Assembly: GCA_019752245.1 (NCBI GenBank) | Contig: JAIEMH010000014.1 | Coordinates: forward strand, 1-9,340 | DNA: 9,340 bases | Source of the DNA: Flavobacteriaceae bacterium | Lineage (GTDB): Bacteria > Bacteroidota > Bacteroidia > Flavobacteriales > Flavobacteriaceae | Reading direction: 5' to 3' | Shown: positions 6,012 to 9,340 of the stretch, piece after piece | Layout: each line of letters begins with the position of its first letter | Position numbering within the stretch: the stretch's first letter is position 1 | Translations under genes and position numbers: made by a program | Notes under the pieces: model-generated | What the model was told of the DNA's origin: nothing | Database searches by the model: none | The model's input: the letters and a program-made list of their open reading frames with translations, nothing else

Positions 6012-7977
6012 TATCTGTTATTGATGTGTTTGTGTTATTTACTGATAAAATCCAAATCTTATCTTGGTAGGTGTTATTTACTTTTGATAAGAATAAATTT
6101 ATAGCTTCTTGTTCATTATCAACTCTTTGCAAATAAATATATTTATAATTATTTAAATGATTTACAAGTAATTTGGGGTTAAATCCTTTTGATTTTAAAA
6201 GTTTCATAAAATTATTTGAATTTTCACTAACCGAAAAAACATTAGCAACAATATAATATCCTTTTACTTCGTTTGGAATGGTTACTACTTTTATTTCAAA
6301 CGGATTTTTCTCTGTTGGCGTTTCAACAGGAGTTGGAGTTGGTTTTTTATTGCCATTCGCTTCTGCCAATAACTCTTTAAACTCTTTATTTATTGATAAA
6401 ATTTGAATTTTTTCTTTATATGTATCGTCTAACTTAGAAACGTACAAATCAAGAATTTCTTGCTGATTATTGGTTTTTTTAAGGTAAACATATTTGTAAT
6501 TATTTAATGAATTTGTAAAAAAACCAGCTTCTATTTTTTGGCTTTTTAAATATTTAATAAACTCATTTGCTTTTTGTTCTGTTTTAAAAATATTTGCAAT
6601 TAAATAGTATCCTTTTTCTTGATTTGAAATAGTAATAGTTTGTATTTCTATAATATTTTTTTTGCCATCTATAGTGTTGTTTTTACGCAGCCTATTGATT
6701 GTTGAAGCGTTTTTATAATCATCAATTAAAAAATCATTGTTGGCAGGAATAAATTTTATAATACTATTTTGTGTTACAACTTTTTGAAATTTACTTTCAT
6801 TGACAACAAGCAAATTGGTGTCATCAACTATTTCTTCTGGATTTTGACTTGGTGTAACTTCTACATTATAAGCCGTAAAAAACATAAAATATCTATCGCC
6901 AGATGATTTCAATCTTAGGAAGGATTCCTTCACATTGTTTCCTATTATTGAATTATTTGAATTTGGAATAGTAAATAAACATGTGTCATATCCTAAGGTG
7001 TTTTTACTGTCGGGAAATCTATTAGTAAAATACTGATTTTCAATAGATATACAACTATTGAAAAAATTATTTTCTTTTCTAATAGTACTACTCAATGGTG
7101 TAAAAGTACTATTTTCATTAGTACTAAAAAGCAATTGATCACCTAGTAAATTATTGTCTCCTTCAAGCGCTGCACACGCAATTTTAGCTCTAACATTTCC
7201 AATTGGTAAGGTTTGAAATCCGTTGAATGCGATGTCGGTAGATTTATCTGTTACGCCAGCAAAACCATCAAAACTAGTTATAAATTTTCCGCTCATTTTT
7301 TCATCTTCATAAACAATAAAAATAGTCCAACCAGCAGAAACTCCTCCACTTAAAACTCCTTGTGTTGCTTTTATATTTGCAACTGTATAAACTCCTGTTG
7401 GGTTTGGCAAATTCTTAACTTGATTTGTAATGTCAGCATAAACAACATAAGGCGCAAAATCTTTTACTTCTTTTTGATTGATTCCATCAAAAATTGTTTG
7501 CCCAGAAATACTAGTATAATCCTCTTGATTGGGTAATTTTATTTTTATTGAATTGAATGATTCTCTAGTTGCATCAGTAGCAATAAATTTTTCTTTATCG
7601 TTTTTATATCCTTCATTGTATTTGTAAGTTGCAGACCAGTAAAGTCCAGCATAAACAATTTTTTTATTGGACGGATTGTCTAAAATTAACTCTGCACTAC
7701 TAGATGAAAAAGTAGATTCATCATCATCAATATCAATATACTCCATAGTAAATTCATCATTTAGTTTGGCATAATTGGTGTGGTTGTAATAAGGTTGATT
7801 TGCACTATTGTTATAATCGACACGATTGACACTATTGTTGGCAATTACCGTCATATCTCCATTTACAAAACCTTGATATCTAACTTTGAAAGGAACTGAT
7901 AATTGAGCAAACGAAATTGTAAAGCTCAAAAGCAAAACAATAAAACAACTTTTAGAAATAATCTTTTTTGCATTCAT
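6001..7977 (-). CDS. Secreted protein: flavobacterial adhesin-type N-terminal domain plus two SPOR-like repeats
   Basis: The preferred start (ATG at 7977-7975) gives 658 residues with a clear signal peptide: MNAKKIISK, a hydrophobic core, and SFA before Gln25. In-frame ATGs at 8034 and 8022 would put 15-19 hydrophilic residues before it. Residues about 25-380 (VPFKVRYQGFVNGDM, EYIDIDDDESTFSSSSAEL, IVYAGLYWSATYKYN, APYVVYADIT, GVSAGWTIFIVYED, SFDGFAGV, AALEGDNN) resemble, from memory, the N-terminal domain of very large flavobacterial surface proteins, often called DUF11 or gliding-associated. Instead of long repeat arrays it continues with a linker and two SPOR-like repeats (445-531 and 562-648), joined by a PTPTPVETPTEK linker. 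Such GYYLIANVF...LNNYKYVYL units occur in Bacteroidota envelope proteins, and SPOR domains in general bind peptidoglycan. I see no type IX C-terminal sorting domain; the tail is NTNTSITDNDD. It is divergent from holB. Envelope location is likely; the function is unknown. Confidence 0.8.
   Translation of the reverse strand: MNAKKIISKSCFIVLLLSFTISFAQLSVPFKVRYQGFVNGDMTVIANNSVNRVDYNNSANQPYYNHTNYAKLNDEFTMEYIDIDDDESTFSSSSAELILDNPSNKKIVYAGLYWSATYKYNEGYKNDKEKFIATDATRESFNSIKIKLPNQEDYTSISGQTIFDGINQKEVKDFAPYVVYADITNQVKNLPNPTGVYTVANIKATQGVLSGGVSAGWTIFIVYEDEKMSGKFITSFDGFAGVTDKSTDIAFNGFQTLPIGNVRAKIACAALEGDNNLLGDQLLFSTNENSTFTPLSSTIRKENNFFNSCISIENQYFTNRFPDSKNTLGYDTCLFTIPNSNNSIIGNNVKESFLRLKSSGDRYFMFFTAYNVEVTPSQNPEEIVDDTNLLVVNESKFQKVVTQNSIIKFIPANNDFLIDDYKNASTINRLRKNNTIDGKKNIIEIQTITISNQEKGYYLIANIFKTEQKANEFIKYLKSQKIEAGFFTNSLNNYKYVYLKKTNNQQEILDLYVSKLDDTYKEKIQILSINKEFKELLAEANGNKKPTPTPVETPTEKNPFEIKVVTIPNEVKGYYIVANVFSVSENSNNFMKLLKSKGFNPKLLVNHLNNYKYIYLQRVDNEQEAINLFLSKVNNTYQDKIWILSVNNTNTSITDNDD
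6034..6645 (-). repeat. Two in-frame SPOR-like repeats of 87 codons
   Basis: Copy A (6385-6645) and copy B (6034-6294) align over 87 residues without a gap, with about 40 identical positions by my hand count. Shared landmarks are KGYY, AN-x-F, LKS, LNNYKY-x-YL, QE, SK, TY and a closing I-x-ILS-x-N. The 30-codon linker between them is Pro/Thr/Glu-rich. The regular alignment points to an internal duplication now well diverged. Confidence 0.8.
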
Positions 7978-8036
7978 AATAGTAAGTTTTTTAGATTGAG
8001 GCCTAAAACAATACAATGACATGAAATTTAACAATT

Positions 8037-8044
8037 CAAAAATA
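8037..8044 (-). promoter_or_regulatory. Candidate -7 promoter element (TATTTTTG) for the SPOR-like gene
   Basis: TATTTTTG fits TAnnTTTG and lies 59 bp before the preferred ATG at 7977. The predicted transcript start, near 8033, falls just inside the longest possible frame (ATG at 8034), which supports the shorter start. A TTG at 8060-8058 is only 13 bp upstream, too close for a normal -33 element. Confidence 0.4.
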
Positions 8045-8104
8045 CTTTAAAAACCGACAAAGTGTAGTTTTTTATCGTTTAACTGTTGTTTTTGTAATAT
8101 TTAA

Positions 8105-8194
8105 GGTGTTTTTTCTTATTTTTTTATTTTTTTTGAATGATAAATCTTACAGATTATTTGGTGTTTTTTGAATATTCTTAATTTTTTTATTTTA
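8105..8194 (+). repeat. Imperfect T-rich direct repeat upstream of holB
   Basis: GGTGTTTTTT occurs at 8105-8114 and 8160-8169, each followed by a TTCTTA(A)TTTTTTTATTTT stretch (8113-8130 and 8175-8193). Together they make most of this part of the spacer T-rich on the plus strand. It may be a small duplication or simple low complexity; a role in bending or helping the holB promoter cannot be judged from sequence. Confidence 0.35.
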
Positions 8195-8200
8195 TCTTTG
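8168..8200 (+). promoter_or_regulatory. Candidate holB promoter (TTG-N22-TATCTTTG)
   Basis: A -33 TTG (8168-8170) and a -7 TATCTTTG (8193-8200) are 22 bp apart, within the 17-23 bp known for Bacteroidota promoters. It is the only promoter in the window with both elements. Only three bases separate the -7 motif from the holB ATG at 8204, so the transcript would begin at or next to the start codon. Confidence 0.6.
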
Positions 8201-8203
8201 CTT

Positions 8204-9340
8204 ATGCAGTTTTCACAAATACTAGGTCACGAACACGTTAAAAATCACTTGATTAAAAGTGCTGATCAAGGAAGAATTCCTCATGCTCAACTTTTCATTG
8301 GACCTGAAGGAACAGGAACATTAGCAATGGCAATTGCTTATGCTCAATATATAGTTTGCCAAAATTCGGGAAACGATAACTCTAACGGAAATGATTCTTG
8401 CAACATAAAATTTGAACATTTAGCACATCCAGATTTACATTTTGTTTATCCTACGGTTACTACAGAAGATGTAAAATCAAAACCCAAAAGCATTGATTTC
8501 CTTCAGGATTGGCGAAAATTTTTAAACGAAAATCCTTATGGTGAATTATCAGATTGGTATAAAATTCTTGGTGTTAGCAATAAGCAAGGTGAAATTCGTG
8601 TTGACGATGCCCAAGAGATATTAAAAGCATTGGCATTAAAATCATTAGAAGGAAGCTATAAAATTATGATTGTTTGGATGGCCGATAAAATGAATATTGC
8701 TGCCTCCAACAAGTTATTAAAACTATTAGAAGAACCTACAGACAAAACAGTTTTTATCTTAATTTCTGAAAATGAAGAAGATATTATTCAAACCATTCGA
8801 TCGCGTTGTCAAGTACTACATTTTAATGGATTACCAGAAAGTGTAATTACAGAAGCTTTGGTTTCACGTGAAAACGTTGATGAAAGATTAGCATATAAAA
8901 TTGCGCATCAAGCACAAGGAAATTACAACAAGGCGTTGCATATTTTAAAAGAAGACAATGATGAATTACCATTTGAAAAATGGTTTGTAGACTGGGTTCG
9001 TGCTGCTTTTAGAGCCAAAGGAAATGCTACCGCGATTCATGATTTAATTGCTTGGAGTGATCAAATTGCAGGTTTAGGTCGAGAGGCACAAAAGAAGTTT
9101 TTGAACTATTGCATAGACATGTTCCGTCAAGCGTTGTTATTGAACTATCAAGCAGACAAGTTGGTTTATATGGAACCTACGGTTGAAAAATTTAAACTAG
9201 AAAATTTTGCGCCATTTGTAAACGGAAATAATATTACCGAAATTTTTAAAGAACTTTCAGACGCTTCTTATCATATTGAGCGCAATGGAAATGCAAAAAT
9301 AATTTTAACTGATTTGTCAATAAAATTAACGCGTTTAATT
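8204..9340 (+). CDS. holB: DNA polymerase III delta' subunit (3' end outside window)
   Basis: The frame is open from ATG 8204 to the window edge, 379 codons, probably within a few residues of full length. HolB is the delta' subunit of the clamp loader, which opens the beta clamp and places it on primed DNA. The N-terminus (MQFSQILGHEHVKNHL, then GRIPHAQLFIGPEG) is typical. The Walker A site is degenerate: GPEGTGTL (33-40) has Thr where Lys should be, as expected for delta', which does not hydrolyse ATP. Other landmarks are IMIVWMAD (154-161), NKLLKLLEEP (169-178) and the SRC sensor motif (200-202), which supplies a finger to the neighbouring ATPase. Only two Cys (52 and 66) remain in the region that is a four-Cys zinc module in E. 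coli, followed by LAHPDLHFVYP. An in-frame TAA at 8141-8143 bounds the start, and ATG 8204 gives the family's usual N-terminus. Confidence 0.94.
   Translation, partial: MQFSQILGHEHVKNHLIKSADQGRIPHAQLFIGPEGTGTLAMAIAYAQYIVCQNSGNDNSNGNDSCNIKFEHLAHPDLHFVYPTVTTEDVKSKPKSIDFLQDWRKFLNENPYGELSDWYKILGVSNKQGEIRVDDAQEILKALALKSLEGSYKIMIVWMADKMNIAASNKLLKLLEEPTDKTVFILISENEEDIIQTIRSRCQVLHFNGLPESVITEALVSRENVDERLAYKIAHQAQGNYNKALHILKEDNDELPFEKWFVDWVRAAFRAKGNATAIHDLIAWSDQIAGLGREAQKKFLNYCIDMFRQALLLNYQADKLVYMEPTVEKFKLENFAPFVNGNNITEIFKELSDASYHIERNGNAKIILTDLSIKLTRLI

Noticed and set aside
7978..8034. Upstream in-frame ATGs at 8034 and 8022 for the SPOR-like protein
   Set aside because: They would put 15-19 polar residues before a standard signal peptide, and the likely transcript start is near 8033.
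8058..8066. TACACTTTG on the minus strand as a second -7 element for the SPOR-like gene
   Set aside because: It has three bases between TA and TTTG where the consensus has two; TATTTTTG nearby fits exactly.
1..9340. tRNA, rRNA, CRISPR array, insertion sequence, phage or defence system
   Set aside because: No cloverleaf, regular spaced repeats, transposase or integrase motifs, or defence-type domains were seen; nearly all of the window is accounted for by the listed genes.

Overview
The window looks like chromosomal DNA of a low-GC member of the Flavobacteriia, probably Flavobacterium or a close relative. The evidence is the AT-rich base composition, the absence of purine-rich Shine-Dalgarno sites (start codons follow A/T-rich leaders), five matches to the Bacteroidota -7 promoter motif TAnnTTTG close upstream of genes, and lineage-typical proteins: a DUF4837 lipoprotein, a LysM lytic transglycosylase, and a protein with the N-terminal domain of large flavobacterial cell-surface proteins.

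Layout, left to right. The 3' part of a plus-strand OmpA-like gene (1-669) meets, tail to tail, a minus-strand block. Read in the direction of transcription, the block's right part is a SPOR-like repeat secreted protein (6001-7977), a doubtful 53-codon ORF (5850-6011) and phosphoglycerate kinase pgk (4596-5783). Its left part is a large MltD-type lytic transglycosylase with five LysM modules (2145-4493), a DUF4837 lipoprotein (1122-2105) and an ElaA-type acetyltransferase (666-1121). At the right edge a plus-strand holB (DNA polymerase III delta') starts at 8204 and runs off the window. It is divergent from the SPOR-like gene across a 226-bp spacer with a promoter motif facing each way. No RNA genes, CRISPR arrays, insertion sequences or phage genes were seen.

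Functionally this is mostly a cell-envelope neighbourhood (OmpA-like peptidoglycan binding, peptidoglycan cleavage, lipoprotein, SPOR-like surface or periplasmic protein) around two housekeeping genes (pgk, holB). The transglycosylase, DUF4837 and elaA genes form a likely operon: 39 bp separate the first two, and the last two abut with no spacer (TAA then ATG).

The most striking structure lies between the transglycosylase and DUF4837. A perfect 10-bp GC-headed hairpin followed by seven T's, a classic intrinsic terminator in the minus direction, has the DUF4837 ATG in its loop; codons 2 onward form its 3' arm and T-tract. A TAAATTTG motif ends on the first base of the 5' arm. A transcript started there would lack the GC part of that arm and could not form the hairpin, while read-through from the transglycosylase could. 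The second notable item is the unusual domain pairing in the 6001-7977 protein. No wholly new multi-gene system is evident.
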